Positions 17,535-25,654 of a stretch of 64,000 nt of DNA are shown in pieces. A program made the translations under genes and the position numbers. Position 1 is the first letter of the stretch, and each line of letters starts with the position of its first letter. The DNA lies in contig NZ_JXZC01000002.1 of the NCBI RefSeq assembly GCF_000935355.1, positions 372,001-436,000 of the forward strand. Direction: 5' to 3'. This DNA is from Rossellomorea aquimaris (GTDB lineage Bacteria > Bacillota > Bacilli > Bacillales > Bacillaceae_B). The notes under the pieces were generated by a model. The model ran no database searches. It had not been told where the DNA came from and worked only from the letters and a program-made list of their open reading frames with translations.

Positions 17535-19220
17535 ATGAAGCAGCCTTGGTGGAAGAAGTCGGTTGTGTATCAGATTTATCCGAAGAGTTTTTATGATACG
17601 TCGGGGAATGGCGTTGGTGATATTAAGGGGATTACGGCGAAGTTGGATTATTTGAAGGAGCTTGGGGTTGATGTGGTTTGGCTGACTCCGATTTACAAGA
17701 GTCCTCAGCGCGATAACGGTTATGATATTAGCGATTATTTCAATATTCATGAGGAATACGGGACGATGGAGGATTTCGATGAGTTATTGGAACAGGCTCA
17801 CGAGCGTGGGATCAAGATCATCATGGATATCGTGATCAACCATACTTCCACGGAGAATCAGTGGTTCGTTGAGTCCCGTAAGTCAAAGAATAACGAGTAC
17901 CGGGATTTCTATATTTGGAAGGATGGCAAGCCTGATGGTTCCGAGCCGACAAACTGGCAGTCCAAGTTCGGTGGCAACGCATGGCAGTATGATGAAGAAA
18001 CAGGTCAGTACTACCTTCACCTCTTTGACGTGACCCAGGCTGACTTGAACTGGGAGAACGATGAGGTCCGCAGGAAGCTTTATGACATGATGCACTTCTG
18101 GCTGAAAAAAGGCGTCGACGGCTTCCGTTTGGACGTAATCAATCTTATTTCCAAGGATCAGGACTTCCCTGATGATGATGGTTCGGTCGCTCCTGGAGAC
18201 GGCCGCAAGTATTACACGGACGGTCCCAAGGTCCACGACTATATGCAGGAGATGAACAAGGAAGTCTTCTCTCAATACGACATCATGACGGTTGGTGAGA
18301 TGTCTTCTACAACAATCGATCACTGCATCAAGTATTCACGACCTAATCGGAACGAGCTTAGCATGACGTTCAACTTCCACCATCTGAAAGTGGATTACCC
18401 TAATGGGGAGAAATGGTCGGTCGCTGACTTTGACTTCCTTAAGTTGAAGGACATCCTTTCTACCTGGCAACGTGAAATGAATAAAGGCGGCGGGTGGAAT
18501 GCCCTGTTCTGGTGCAACCATGACCAGCCTCGTATTGTTTCCCGCTACGGTAATGACGGTGAGTACCATAACGAATCGGCGAAGATGCTCGCGACGACAA
18601 TCCATATGATGCAGGGTACCCCGTATATCTACCAGGGTGAAGAGTTCGGGATGACAAACCCGAAATTTACAAGCATCGATGAGTACCGCGATGTTGAATC
18701 GATCAACATCTTCAATATTTTAAAAGAACAAGGTAAATCCGAAGAAGAAATTTTAGAGATCCTGCGTCACAAGTCCCGTGACAACTCGAGAACGCCTGTG
18801 CAGTGGAACGGTGAAGAAAATGCCGGATTCACGAGCGGTACCCCTTGGATCCCAGTGGCTAAAAATTATAGAGAAATCAATGCTGAACAAGCTTTGAAAG
18901 AAGAGAACTCTGTCTTCTATCACTATCAGAAACTGAATCGCCTTCGCAAGGAATATGACATTATTGTGGACGGCGACTATCAATTGATTCTGGAAGATCA
19001 CCGTGATATTTTCGCTTATGTCCGTAATGGCGATGGGGAAAAATTGCTTGTGGTGAACAACTTCTATGGACATGAAACGGAGTTCGTCCTTCCTGATGAG
19101 GTTGAGGTTGAAGGATGGTCTAGTGAGGTATTGTTGTCTAACTATGACGATACGGCAAATGCTTATAAGAACATTACGCTCCGTCCTTATGAGTCTGTTG
19201 TGTTTCATTTTAATAAGTAA
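17535..19220 (+). CDS. treA: Alpha,alpha-phosphotrehalase
   Basis: 561 residues of glycoside hydrolase family 13. VVYQIYPKSF at the N-terminus starts the (beta/alpha)8 barrel. Catalytic motifs are GFRLDVINLI (nucleophile Asp near 199), VGEMSS (acid/base Glu near 254) and CNHDQPR (third Asp near 328). In the cytoplasm it splits trehalose-6-phosphate into glucose and glucose-6-phosphate. The ribosome site is weak (AGGT only). It is 336 bp from treP, an unusually long gap that contains an operator and repeats. treR is not next to it but 4.8 kb downstream. Confidence 0.96.
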   Translation: MKQPWWKKSVVYQIYPKSFYDTSGNGVGDIKGITAKLDYLKELGVDVVWLTPIYKSPQRDNGYDISDYFNIHEEYGTMEDFDELLEQAHERGIKIIMDIVINHTSTENQWFVESRKSKNNEYRDFYIWKDGKPDGSEPTNWQSKFGGNAWQYDEETGQYYLHLFDVTQADLNWENDEVRRKLYDMMHFWLKKGVDGFRLDVINLISKDQDFPDDDGSVAPGDGRKYYTDGPKVHDYMQEMNKEVFSQYDIMTVGEMSSTTIDHCIKYSRPNRNELSMTFNFHHLKVDYPNGEKWSVADFDFLKLKDILSTWQREMNKGGGWNALFWCNHDQPRIVSRYGNDGEYHNESAKMLATTIHMMQGTPYIYQGEEFGMTNPKFTSIDEYRDVESINIFNILKEQGKSEEEILEILRHKSRDNSRTPVQWNGEENAGFTSGTPWIPVAKNYREINAEQALKEENSVFYHYQKLNRLRKEYDIIVDGDYQLILEDHRDIFAYVRNGDGEKLLVVNNFYGHETEFVLPDEVEVEGWSSEVLLSNYDDTANAYKNITLRPYESVVFHFNK

Positions 19221-19226
19221 AGGATG

Positions 19227-19255
19227 AAAGGCATTGCTCCTGCAATGCCTTTTTC
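19227..19255 (+). terminator. treA terminator
   Basis: AAAGGCATTG pairs with CAATGCCTTT, followed by T residues. Confidence 0.88.
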
Positions 19256-19295
19256 TAATGTCCAAGTCAATTTTTTAAAGAAATAGGAGTAAAAA

Positions 19296-19402
19296 ACCAT
19301 ATTATGGGTATATGGTATGCAAAAAGACTCACTCTTTTCGTGTGGAATCTTTCGGGTGAAATTACCCATTTATCCAGACCTCTTCCATTTGATACCATAT
19401 AC
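19296..19402. promoter_or_regulatory. Inverted ATACCATATAC half-sites before LXG operon
   Basis: GTATATGGTAT (19308-19318) is the exact complement of ATACCATATAC (19392-19402). ACCATAT at 19296-19302 pairs with ATATGGT (19310-19316), forming a third half-site. The set sits about 55 bp before the first toxin-module gene and could be its operator. Confidence 0.45.
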
Positions 19403-19455
19403 TACGTATGTCTTAAACGAATATAAAAAAATGAATATATAAGGGGATGAAAGAC

Positions 19456-19821
19456 GTGTCCTATTTATCCTATTTAACTTCACAACTTCACGAAAAAAAA
19501 CAACAACTTATCCGACTAAAGAATGCCCATACTTCCGTCAATCAGCTTCAAGGAGAATTTCTCAGGCACCAACCGAGCATCAACCAACCTGAGCTCACCT
19601 CTTCCACCTGGCAGGGGGCATTAGCCAGAAAGTTCATTGAAGTCCGCGAAGATGTTTTATTATCCTACAGAGATATTTCTCAAACCCAGATGGACACTGC
19701 CATCATGAGCATTGAAGATAAAATTTCCTCCATCCGGTCACAGATTCAATCACTTGAAATTAGTATTGTAAACGAACAAGAGCGTATCGAAAGGGAACTC
19801 AGAAGGGAGGAAGGATTGTGA
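19456..19821 (+). CDS. YwqH-like family protein (DUF5082), LXG accessory
   Basis: About 121 residues, nearly all helical and coiled-coil-like (heptad stretches around 8-40 and 85-120). The central LTSSTWQGALARKF resembles the WxG-type turn of small type VII partners. YwqH-type proteins precede LXG toxins in Bacillus and are thought to help their export. Start GTG 19456 lies 9 bases after AAGGGG; the ATG at 19447 abuts that site. It overlaps the next gene by 4 bases, so the two are coupled. Confidence 0.83.
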   Translation: MSYLSYLTSQLHEKKQQLIRLKNAHTSVNQLQGEFLRHQPSINQPELTSSTWQGALARKFIEVREDVLLSYRDISQTQMDTAIMSIEDKISSIRSQIQSLEISIVNEQERIERELRREEGL

Positions 19822-20096
19822 GTCAGGACATTAAGCTGCGTTACGGGGATATCCATGAAGCACTGGCTGATATACAGGCCGCCTCTGAATCATTCGATAC
19901 ATCACTCATCAAAGACATCGCCTCGTCCAACCAATTGGACGTTGTCACGAGACTGAATGAATTAAGCCAACTGTTCGAGGAAGTGGCAAACGTATATAAA
20001 ACTGTATTAACAGAAAACAATCAATCGGCAAGGAAAGCCATCGAAGACTTTAAAGAAGTGGATCACACGATCTCGGCTTCCATCATGTCTCGCTAG
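19818..20096 (+). CDS. YwqI-like family protein (DUF5344), LXG accessory
   Basis: 92 residues, an all-helical protein in the YwqI group (DIKLRYGDIHEALADIQ at the start). It begins at GTG 19818 overlapping the stop of the previous gene (GTGA) and has GGGAGGAAGG upstream. Together with the YwqH-like partner it probably binds the helical LXG domain and targets the toxin to the type VIIb secretion machine. No secretion genes lie in this window. Confidence 0.82.
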   Translation: MSQDIKLRYGDIHEALADIQAASESFDTSLIKDIASSNQLDVVTRLNELSQLFEEVANVYKTVLTENNQSARKAIEDFKEVDHTISASIMSR

Positions 20097-20112
20097 GGGG
20101 AGAAACCGGACC

Positions 20113-21582
20113 ATGAAAATGCTCGATAACGCATCGCTACATAGTGGTATTGAAGATTTACTGAACAAATTGGAAGCGCAGAAGAAACAACTCGATGACC
20201 TCCAGCGGGCAGTGGGTAACTTCACTGGATTACAAGAGTCATTCAGCGGAAAAGGCGGGGATGCCATCCGTTCGTTTTATCAAGATATGCACGTCCCCTT
20301 CCTGACGTTTTATTCTCTTTCCCTTCAAAATTATGAGAGGACACTGTCCAATCTGAAGGGAGCTTCCATTGAATTGGAGTCTGATTCCAATGGGTTGATT
20401 CACCAGGGTTTTTTGGACGGGGAGTTAACTGACGGGTTGAACAAATCCGAAACCGTCACTCGTGACCTCGTAGACGAAACAAATCAAACGTTGAACGCCA
20501 TCACTGATATCGTCCATGTCCCCCACATTCAAGATCAGCGTTTCCTGGGTGATACGAAGAGGGCACATCATGAAATCACCCGGACCCTGGAAGACCTGGC
20601 CTCTTTTGACGCTGACCAAACAAAAGCCCTGGATACTGTGGACCATGACATTCAGCTGATGAAACGTTATATTTATGATATACAGGGAATGTTCAAGAAC
20701 GGGAAGATCAGTGTATCGGAGTACTCGGGGACCGAGCTTGATCAATCGTTTCACAGGCATCCTTTCATGAATACGTTGGAGGAACGATTGAACGAGGAAA
20801 GGCTGTTATTATCCAAACTCACCGTATCAAGTGAGTATGATGCCACGAGGCAATTGTTGATGTTGGGGAACCATAGTCCTTCCAGTCAATCTTTCTCATA
20901 TTCTGAGGATCTCTCTATTTCCAGCGCCGGCACCGCACAGACTGGGTATGGGGTATGTTACCCGGAAAAAGATGAATTTGTCATAGACAAAAAGGTTGAA
21001 GATCAATTTAATTCAGATGGTGTGGGAAATGCTGAGCTTTTGTTTAAAAATGATTATGCGGAAGGAAATGTGACTTTCGATTTATCCGGATCCGTCGTTG
21101 ATACGAAATATATGGATGACGTTCCGGCGTTTCTCGAACAAAAGGTATTATACGGTCAGATGGATACCGATATTCCCTACTCATTTAAATCTGCAGGCGA
21201 ATCCCTTTTATATGGTCAGAATATCGGCTTTAAAACGGATGCCATGGTCTCAAAAACCACCTTTTCCCACGACTCTTCTCCATTAGCATTGGACTTGGCA
21301 TTCGGGCAAGCAGATGCCAAGGCAAACATTGAAAATTATACAGCGAGTGCAGGGGTAGGAGTCTCGGCTGCAAAAACGGAATTGAAACTGGAGCCTCTTA
21401 ATTTCTTCGGTTATGAACCATTGGAAGAATGGTTCGGATTTAATTATGACCCTTATATCGCGGTTGATCTATCATTAGGAAGTATGGGAGTGAGTGGGTC
21501 CGTGGGAATGGAAACCGGGGTTTATGCTGCTTACGGGATTGGGATAGGCCTTAAGGGTGGTTTGGAAGAAGATAAAAAATAA
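20113..21582 (+). CDS. LXG-domain toxin with unassigned C-terminal domain
   Basis: 489 residues. The N-terminal 215 residues are helical (DNASLHSGIEDLLNKLEAQ; SFSGKGGDAIRSFYQD) and fit the LXG export domain of type VIIb effectors. From about 290 the style changes to Gly/Ser/Val-rich beta-like sequence (YAEGNVTFDLSGS), ending in ASAGVGVSAAKTELKLE and YAAYGIGIGLKGG. I see no nuclease, ADP-ribosyltransferase or NADase motif. Small-residue periodicity at the end, plus two-helix membrane proteins just downstream, suggests a membrane-acting toxin (inference). Start ATG 20113 follows AGGGGGAGA. Confidence 0.85.
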   Translation: MKMLDNASLHSGIEDLLNKLEAQKKQLDDLQRAVGNFTGLQESFSGKGGDAIRSFYQDMHVPFLTFYSLSLQNYERTLSNLKGASIELESDSNGLIHQGFLDGELTDGLNKSETVTRDLVDETNQTLNAITDIVHVPHIQDQRFLGDTKRAHHEITRTLEDLASFDADQTKALDTVDHDIQLMKRYIYDIQGMFKNGKISVSEYSGTELDQSFHRHPFMNTLEERLNEERLLLSKLTVSSEYDATRQLLMLGNHSPSSQSFSYSEDLSISSAGTAQTGYGVCYPEKDEFVIDKKVEDQFNSDGVGNAELLFKNDYAEGNVTFDLSGSVVDTKYMDDVPAFLEQKVLYGQMDTDIPYSFKSAGESLLYGQNIGFKTDAMVSKTTFSHDSSPLALDLAFGQADAKANIENYTASAGVGVSAAKTELKLEPLNFFGYEPLEEWFGFNYDPYIAVDLSLGSMGVSGSVGMETGVYAAYGIGIGLKGGLEEDKK

Positions 21583-21601
21583 CTTCACAGGGGGATATTT
21601 C

Positions 21602-21847
21602 ATGCCTACAACAAAAGAAAAAACCAGAAAACTATTTCGTTTTCTTCTACTCTTCTATCCGATTTTCGTCGGGTTAATGGGAACAGTGAGCCTGATTGTT
21701 CTGGTAACATGGGGAATTCCACAAGATCAATTGCAATCTCAATTACCAGCCATCATGATCATTGCATTGCTCATTTACGGAAGTTGTGCGGTTTCACTCG
21801 TTATTCGAGCTATTTTTTTCAAAAAAGAACGTCTTTCTCATGAATAA
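21602..21847 (+). CDS. Two-helix membrane protein 1, candidate immunity protein
   Basis: 81 residues starting at ATG 21602 after AGGGGGATATTTC. It has a basic N-terminus, two membrane helices, and the motif QLQSQLPAIMIIALLIYGSC between and into helix 2, with C-terminal FFKKE. It is clearly related to the proteins at 21859 and 22808. Placement directly after an LXG toxin makes immunity the leading idea. No named family recognised. Confidence 0.72.
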   Translation: MPTTKEKTRKLFRFLLLFYPIFVGLMGTVSLIVLVTWGIPQDQLQSQLPAIMIIALLIYGSCAVSLVIRAIFFKKERLSHE

Positions 21848-21858
21848 GACCATAGTGC

Positions 21859-22122
21859 ATGAAACGGGATAAAAGAATGATTACTAGTAAAACAAAATTT
21901 AAAAAAGCCATCAGCTTTGCATTACTTTTTTTCGCCACTTTCATCGGAATTAGTGGCACGATTTCATTGTCGATAGTCATTCTCTTGCTATTTCGGGATG
22001 ACCAATTACAATCCCAGTATCCTGCAATTATCATTTTAGCCTTATTAACTTATGGCAGTTGCGGATTTTCCTTATTCATACGTTCAAAATTTTTCAAGAA
22101 AGAAGTGATGTTGGATGATTAA
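21859..22122 (+). CDS. Two-helix membrane protein 2, paralogue
   Basis: 87 residues; the same plan as the previous gene, sharing DQLQSQ-PAI, ALL-YGSC, SLFIRS-FFKKE. No good ribosome site precedes ATG 21859, and ATG 21877 is an alternative, so it may be translated by coupling. The stop overlaps the start of the DUF4176 gene. It is probably a duplicated immunity gene. Confidence 0.7.
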   Translation: MKRDKRMITSKTKFKKAISFALLFFATFIGISGTISLSIVILLLFRDDQLQSQYPAIIILALLTYGSCGFSLFIRSKFFKKEVMLDD

Positions 22123-22423
22123 TGAGAAAATCATGTTACTTCCAATCGGAACAGTAGTCAAATTAAAAAGTGTAGACAAACCGGTCATGATCTACGGCCG
22201 CCACCAAATTCAAAAAAAGTCCGAAAAGGTTTTTGATTACATAGCTGTTCCCTACCCAGAAGGAAACCTGACAGAAGAGTTCAATGTCTTCTTCAATCGA
22301 GAGCTGATTGAAGAAATCATTCATCCAGGATTGAAATCACCTGCTGAAGATCTGATGAGAAAAAAAGTGGAATCAGACATTGAACAAAGTAAAAGTATGA
22401 GAGGAACCAGCCATGAAAATTAA
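22115..22423 (+). CDS. DUF4176 protein, cytoplasmic form
   Basis: 102 residues without signal peptide. LLPIGTVVKLKSVDKPVMIYG near the start and PYPEGNLTEEFNVFFNRELI near residue 50 define DUF4176, a family common in type VIIb toxin loci. Its second copy (22413) carries the same domain behind a lipoprotein signal. The start overlaps the preceding gene by 8 bases. The precise role (chaperone, immunity or partner) is not established from sequence. Confidence 0.78.
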   Translation: MINEKIMLLPIGTVVKLKSVDKPVMIYGRHQIQKKSEKVFDYIAVPYPEGNLTEEFNVFFNRELIEEIIHPGLKSPAEDLMRKKVESDIEQSKSMRGTSHEN

Positions 22424-22796
22424 ATTCCTATTGATTCTTACATTTATGGCCTTTACCTTATTGGGCTGCAGCCAGTCAGCGAATGATGAACCTAATAAGC
22501 AGGAGGAAGTTAAAGAAGAAATTTTGGATAAGACTAAACTCCTCCCTATTGGCACTGTTGTCAAGCTGACTAAAGTAGATAAATCGGTCATGATCTACGG
22601 CTACAACCAGATTCAACTCAGTACCAATAAACAATACGACTACATCGGCGTCCCTTATCCCGAAGGAAATATTTCGCCAGATTATAACGTATTCTTTAAC
22701 CGGAATATGATTGAAGACGTTCTACATAACGGCTATGTAACGGATGAAGATAAAAAAATCCGTGAAGAAGCCGATCGCGAAGAAAACACATACTAG
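22413..22796 (+). CDS. DUF4176 lipoprotein
   Basis: 127 residues. A signal peptide ends in lipobox FTLLGCSQS, followed by a short acidic linker and a DUF4176 domain (KLLPIGTVVKLTKVDKSV; VPYPEGNISPDYNVFFNRNM). It should be anchored on the outer face of the membrane, unlike its neighbour. AGAGG precedes the ATG, which overlaps the previous gene by 11 bases. Lipoprotein immunity proteins facing outside would fit a toxin that attacks from outside (inference). Confidence 0.8.
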   Translation: MKIKFLLILTFMAFTLLGCSQSANDEPNKQEEVKEEILDKTKLLPIGTVVKLTKVDKSVMIYGYNQIQLSTNKQYDYIGVPYPEGNISPDYNVFFNRNMIEDVLHNGYVTDEDKKIREEADREENTY

Positions 22797-22807
22797 GAGG
22801 TTCATCC

Positions 22808-23056
22808 ATGTTCTCAGATAATCCCTCCCTTAGAAAAATCATCCGGACCTTCCTGCTCGTATTCGCCATTATGGGCTTCATCAGTGGAACACTGCCGCTG
22901 GCGACCATCACCCCAGCCCTTCTTTCCGGCAATCCGATGCCTGACCAGTTTCCGGCATTTGCAATTATTGCGGTTGTTAATTATGGGTTCGCTATTATGT
23001 TGCTTCTGGTCCGCTCGAAATTCTTTAAGAAGAATCCCGATCAGCACACCAAATAG
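22808..23056 (+). CDS. Two-helix membrane protein 3, divergent paralogue
   Basis: 82 residues after a strong AGGAGG. Two helices; it shares SGTLPLA, DQFPAFAIIAVVNYG and LLVRSKFFKKN with the proteins at 21602 and 21859, but is more diverged. It closes the module. Likely a further immunity variant. Confidence 0.72.
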   Translation: MFSDNPSLRKIIRTFLLVFAIMGFISGTLPLATITPALLSGNPMPDQFPAFAIIAVVNYGFAIMLLLVRSKFFKKNPDQHTK

Positions 23057-23128
23057 TAAACTGATTTGATAAATTAGTTAACATTTAGAGGCGGTTGTGG
23101 GATAATATATTAAAAAGGAGTTCCTGCC

Positions 23129-23296
23129 ATGAGCATCACGCTAAATGTTCAAACCACCATTCAAGAAATGGAATTAAAACGAGTGCAATTACAATCCTTT
23201 GCCCAACAGCATGGATTCACGCATCCCGACACGGTGCTTCTTAGTCAGGAACTTGATGATCTATTTAACGTTTACCACCAATTGAATCAAAAATAA
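23129..23296 (+). CDS. Spo0E-like sporulation phosphatase (small)
   Basis: 55 residues: two helices joined by a turn. The C-terminal helix carries LLSQELDDLFNVYH, which fits the Spo0E family signature SxxxD. Such proteins dephosphorylate Spo0A-P and so delay sporulation (family knowledge). AAAGGAG lies 10 bases before ATG 23129. It ends at the bidirectional terminator and lies between the toxin module and a lipoprotein gene. Confidence 0.8.
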   Translation: MSITLNVQTTIQEMELKRVQLQSFAQQHGFTHPDTVLLSQELDDLFNVYHQLNQK

Positions 23297-23299
23297 AAA

Positions 23300-23335
23300 A
23301 GGGAAGGCTGCCGACTGGCACAGCCTTCCTTTTTT
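23300..23335. terminator. Bidirectional terminator
   Basis: GGAAGGCTG pairs with the facing CAGCCTTCC, with A and T runs outside. It serves the genes ending at 23296 and 23334. Confidence 0.85.
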
Positions 23336-23939
23336 ATTCTGCCGCTTCCTCTTCCCCTTCACTCGCTAAGAAGAAAATCGCCGCAACCTTCCATCCATCT
23401 TCTTTCTTATGAAAGACGGTCACTTGCTTACCGGAACGAGTCACTTCCTTCTCACTATTAGGGTCCTTCGTTGTCGCTTCAATTTCTGCATACACATCTG
23501 CTTTTTTACCAGCTGCGTAATTGATGATCTTTACGTTTTCAACTGTACGCTTTGAATCAACGGAATCAAAGATTTGTTTGACATAGCGCTCTTCGTCCGC
23601 GTATTCGAAATTCACAGGTGTCTTCGAGATGACACTCATGTATGATTCGAAGTCTTCTTCGTTAAATGCATTGATATATTGATCAAAGGCTGCGTTGATC
23701 GCCGTTTTCTCTTCTTCCGGGATACCCTCTGCTTCTTTCAGCTCGCTCGCATCTTCAACGATTTGTGTCATCTGATTCAGAGATGCCGCTTCGTCTGTTG
23801 CCGGGTCTTCACTTGGCTTTACCTCTTCCGTACTGTTCGTGTTCTCTTCCTTCTTCTCTTCTTCTGCACCACAAGCACCCAATAGTAACGTACTCATGCC
23901 AATTCCCAACATGACTTTCTTCCAATGCTGTTTCGACAA
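23334..23939 (-). CDS. Lipoprotein with NTF2-like domain
   Basis: 201 residues. Signal peptide with lipobox LLLGACGA, then a long Glu/Lys/Asn-rich linker (25-60). The C-terminal part (INAAFDQYINAFNEEDFE, then VNFEYADEERYV and KEDGWKVAAIF) looks like an NTF2-like/SnoaL fold. Function unknown; membrane-anchored and extracellular. Start TTG 23939 follows AAGGGTG. Divergent from treR. Confidence 0.78.
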   Translation of the reverse strand: MSKQHWKKVMLGIGMSTLLLGACGAEEEKKEENTNSTEEVKPSEDPATDEAASLNQMTQIVEDASELKEAEGIPEEEKTAINAAFDQYINAFNEEDFESYMSVISKTPVNFEYADEERYVKQIFDSVDSKRTVENVKIINYAAGKKADVYAEIEATTKDPNSEKEVTRSGKQVTVFHKKEDGWKVAAIFFLASEGEEEAAE

Positions 23940-24057
23940 TGCTCTTCACCCTTTTCTAAAATTTGCGCTATCTCCATTCTATTGAAAATATTCACAACAC
24001 TCAAGTTCAATCTCATTTCTTCCAATTAATTATGGTAAAATAATAGCAGGTGATATT

Positions 24058-24780
24058 ATGACGAAAAGCAATAAATACAAACAAATCTTCGAGGACCTCT
24101 CTGAAAAAATACAGGATGGCACCTATTCAGCAAATTCGATCCTGCCATCTGAAAACGAGCTCTCGGTGATCTATGCCACTTCACGTGAGACAATTCGTAA
24201 AGCGCTTACATTACTGGCTCAAAAAGGACTCATTCAAAAGCTCCGGGGAAAAGGCTCCCTTGTACTCGACGTCTCCAGGATGAGCTTTCCGATATCGGGG
24301 CTTGTGAGCTTTAAAGAGCTGCAGACTTCAATGGGCCGGGACCAGATCGAGACATTCGTCCATGATTTCGGATTGATTGGTGTCGGTGATCAGCTTGCTT
24401 CAGTCCTTGAAACCTCTGCAGACGCTGAAGTCTGGAAAGTCGTTCGCTCCCGTCGAATCGGTGGTGAGAGAATCATTCTGGACAAGTCCTACTTCCTCAA
24501 GGAGCAGGTGCCGCTTCTGACAAAGGAAATATGCGAGAACTCCATATATGAGTATTTGGAAGGCGATCTTGAACTTCCGATCGATTTCGCCAAAAAAGAA
24601 ATCGTTGTCGAAGAATGTACAGATGAGGACCGGCAGTATCTTGATTTGCACGATTATGATCATGTGGTTGTCGTGAAGAATTATGTGCACTTGAAGGATG
24701 CTACGCTGTTCGAGTATACAGAATCGCGCCACAGATTGGATATGTTTCGGTTTGTTGATTTTGCACGAAGAAAGCATTAG
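24058..24780 (+). CDS. treR: Trehalose operon repressor, GntR family
   Basis: 240 residues. N-terminal winged helix-turn-helix (ILPSENELSVIYATSRETIR, about 27-46; KLRGKGSLVL in the wing), then a UTRA effector domain (from about 85), which in this family senses trehalose-6-phosphate. It should bind the three TTGTATATACAA operators at 15.56, 15.59 and 17.23 kb. CAGGTGA precedes the ATG. In B. subtilis treR directly follows treA; here about 4.8 kb of toxin module and other genes lie between. Confidence 0.94.
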   Translation: MTKSNKYKQIFEDLSEKIQDGTYSANSILPSENELSVIYATSRETIRKALTLLAQKGLIQKLRGKGSLVLDVSRMSFPISGLVSFKELQTSMGRDQIETFVHDFGLIGVGDQLASVLETSADAEVWKVVRSRRIGGERIILDKSYFLKEQVPLLTKEICENSIYEYLEGDLELPIDFAKKEIVVEECTDEDRQYLDLHDYDHVVVVKNYVHLKDATLFEYTESRHRLDMFRFVDFARRKH

Positions 24781-24873
24781 ACGGGTCCACTTCCTGGTTG
24801 GGGAGTGGATTTTATATTTGAGTAGCTTGATTATCCCCATCACCATTCTTATCTGTCTAAAACAGCCAAATCC

Positions 24874-24904
24874 AAAAAAAACGGCCCTTCTCAAAGAAGG
24901 GCCG
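24874..24904 (-). terminator. degU terminator
   Basis: CGGCCCTTC pairs with GAAGGGCCG, with T8 on the minus strand. Confidence 0.9.
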
Positions 24905-24947
24905 CTCTTTCAACAACAAATTAACAATACGCATATCTCTCTAAACG

Positions 24948-25625
24948 TTATCGTACTTCCACCCAACCGTTCTTAATCGCAGTGACTACTGCCTGGGTAC
25001 GGTCATTAACGTTCATCTTTTGTAGTATATTACTTACATGATTTTTGACAGTTTTTTCACTGATATACAGGCCTTCACCGATTCCTCGGTTGCTTTTACC
25101 GTCAGCAAGCATCTGCAGGACTTCACATTCGCGGCGCGTTAATAGGTGAAGCGGGCGGCGAACTTCGGATTGTTGGAATCCACCTGAGTTTTGGGCGTTT
25201 GCCAGGCGCTTGTATTCTGCTACCAGGTTATGAGTTACCTTCGGATGGACATAAGAACCGCCGTCTGCGACGATCTTCACTGCGTCGACCAGTGCCTCTG
25301 AGTCCATCTCTTTCAAGAGATAACCGAGTGCTCCTGTTTTCAGCGCATGGTTTACATAGTTTTCGTCATCGTGGATGGATAGGATGATGACTTTTGTGTC
25401 TGGGTATCTGTCCATCAGTTCACGAGTTGCTTCTACGCCGTTTGTTTCAGGCATGTTGATATCCATCAGGACAACATCCGGTTCGTGTGTTTCTACTAGG
25501 TTCATGGCTTCTGAACCGTCATCGCCTTCTGCTACTACGTTGAAAGAAGGTTCGAATTCCAGGATTCGTTTTACTCCCTCTCTGAAAAGCTGATGATCAT
25601 CAATGATAACAATATTTGTTGCCAT
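24948..25625 (-). CDS. degU: Two-component response regulator DegU
   Basis: 225 residues. An N-terminal receiver has acidic pocket IIDDHQ and phospho-acceptor Asp in [13 protein letters not shown] (near 56). A C-terminal LuxR/NarL HTH reads [15 protein letters not shown] then [17 protein letters not shown]. It controls exoenzymes, motility and competence in Bacillus, and in this island would be expected to influence secreted proteases. AGGGAGG precedes the ATG. It follows degS by 29 bp. Confidence 0.97.
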   Translation of the reverse strand: MATNIVIIDDHQLFREGVKRILEFEPSFNVVAEGDDGSEAMNLVETHEPDVVLMDINMPETNGVEATRELMDRYPDTKVIILSIHDDENYVNHALKTGALGYLLKEMDSEALVDAVKIVADGGSYVHPKVTHNLVAEYKRLANAQNSGGFQQSEVRRPLHLLTRRECEVLQMLADGKSNRGIGEGLYISEKTVKNHVSNILQKMNVNDRTQAVVTAIKNGWVEVR

Positions 25626-25654
25626 GTCTTTCGCCTCCCTAAACCTTGGAAAAT

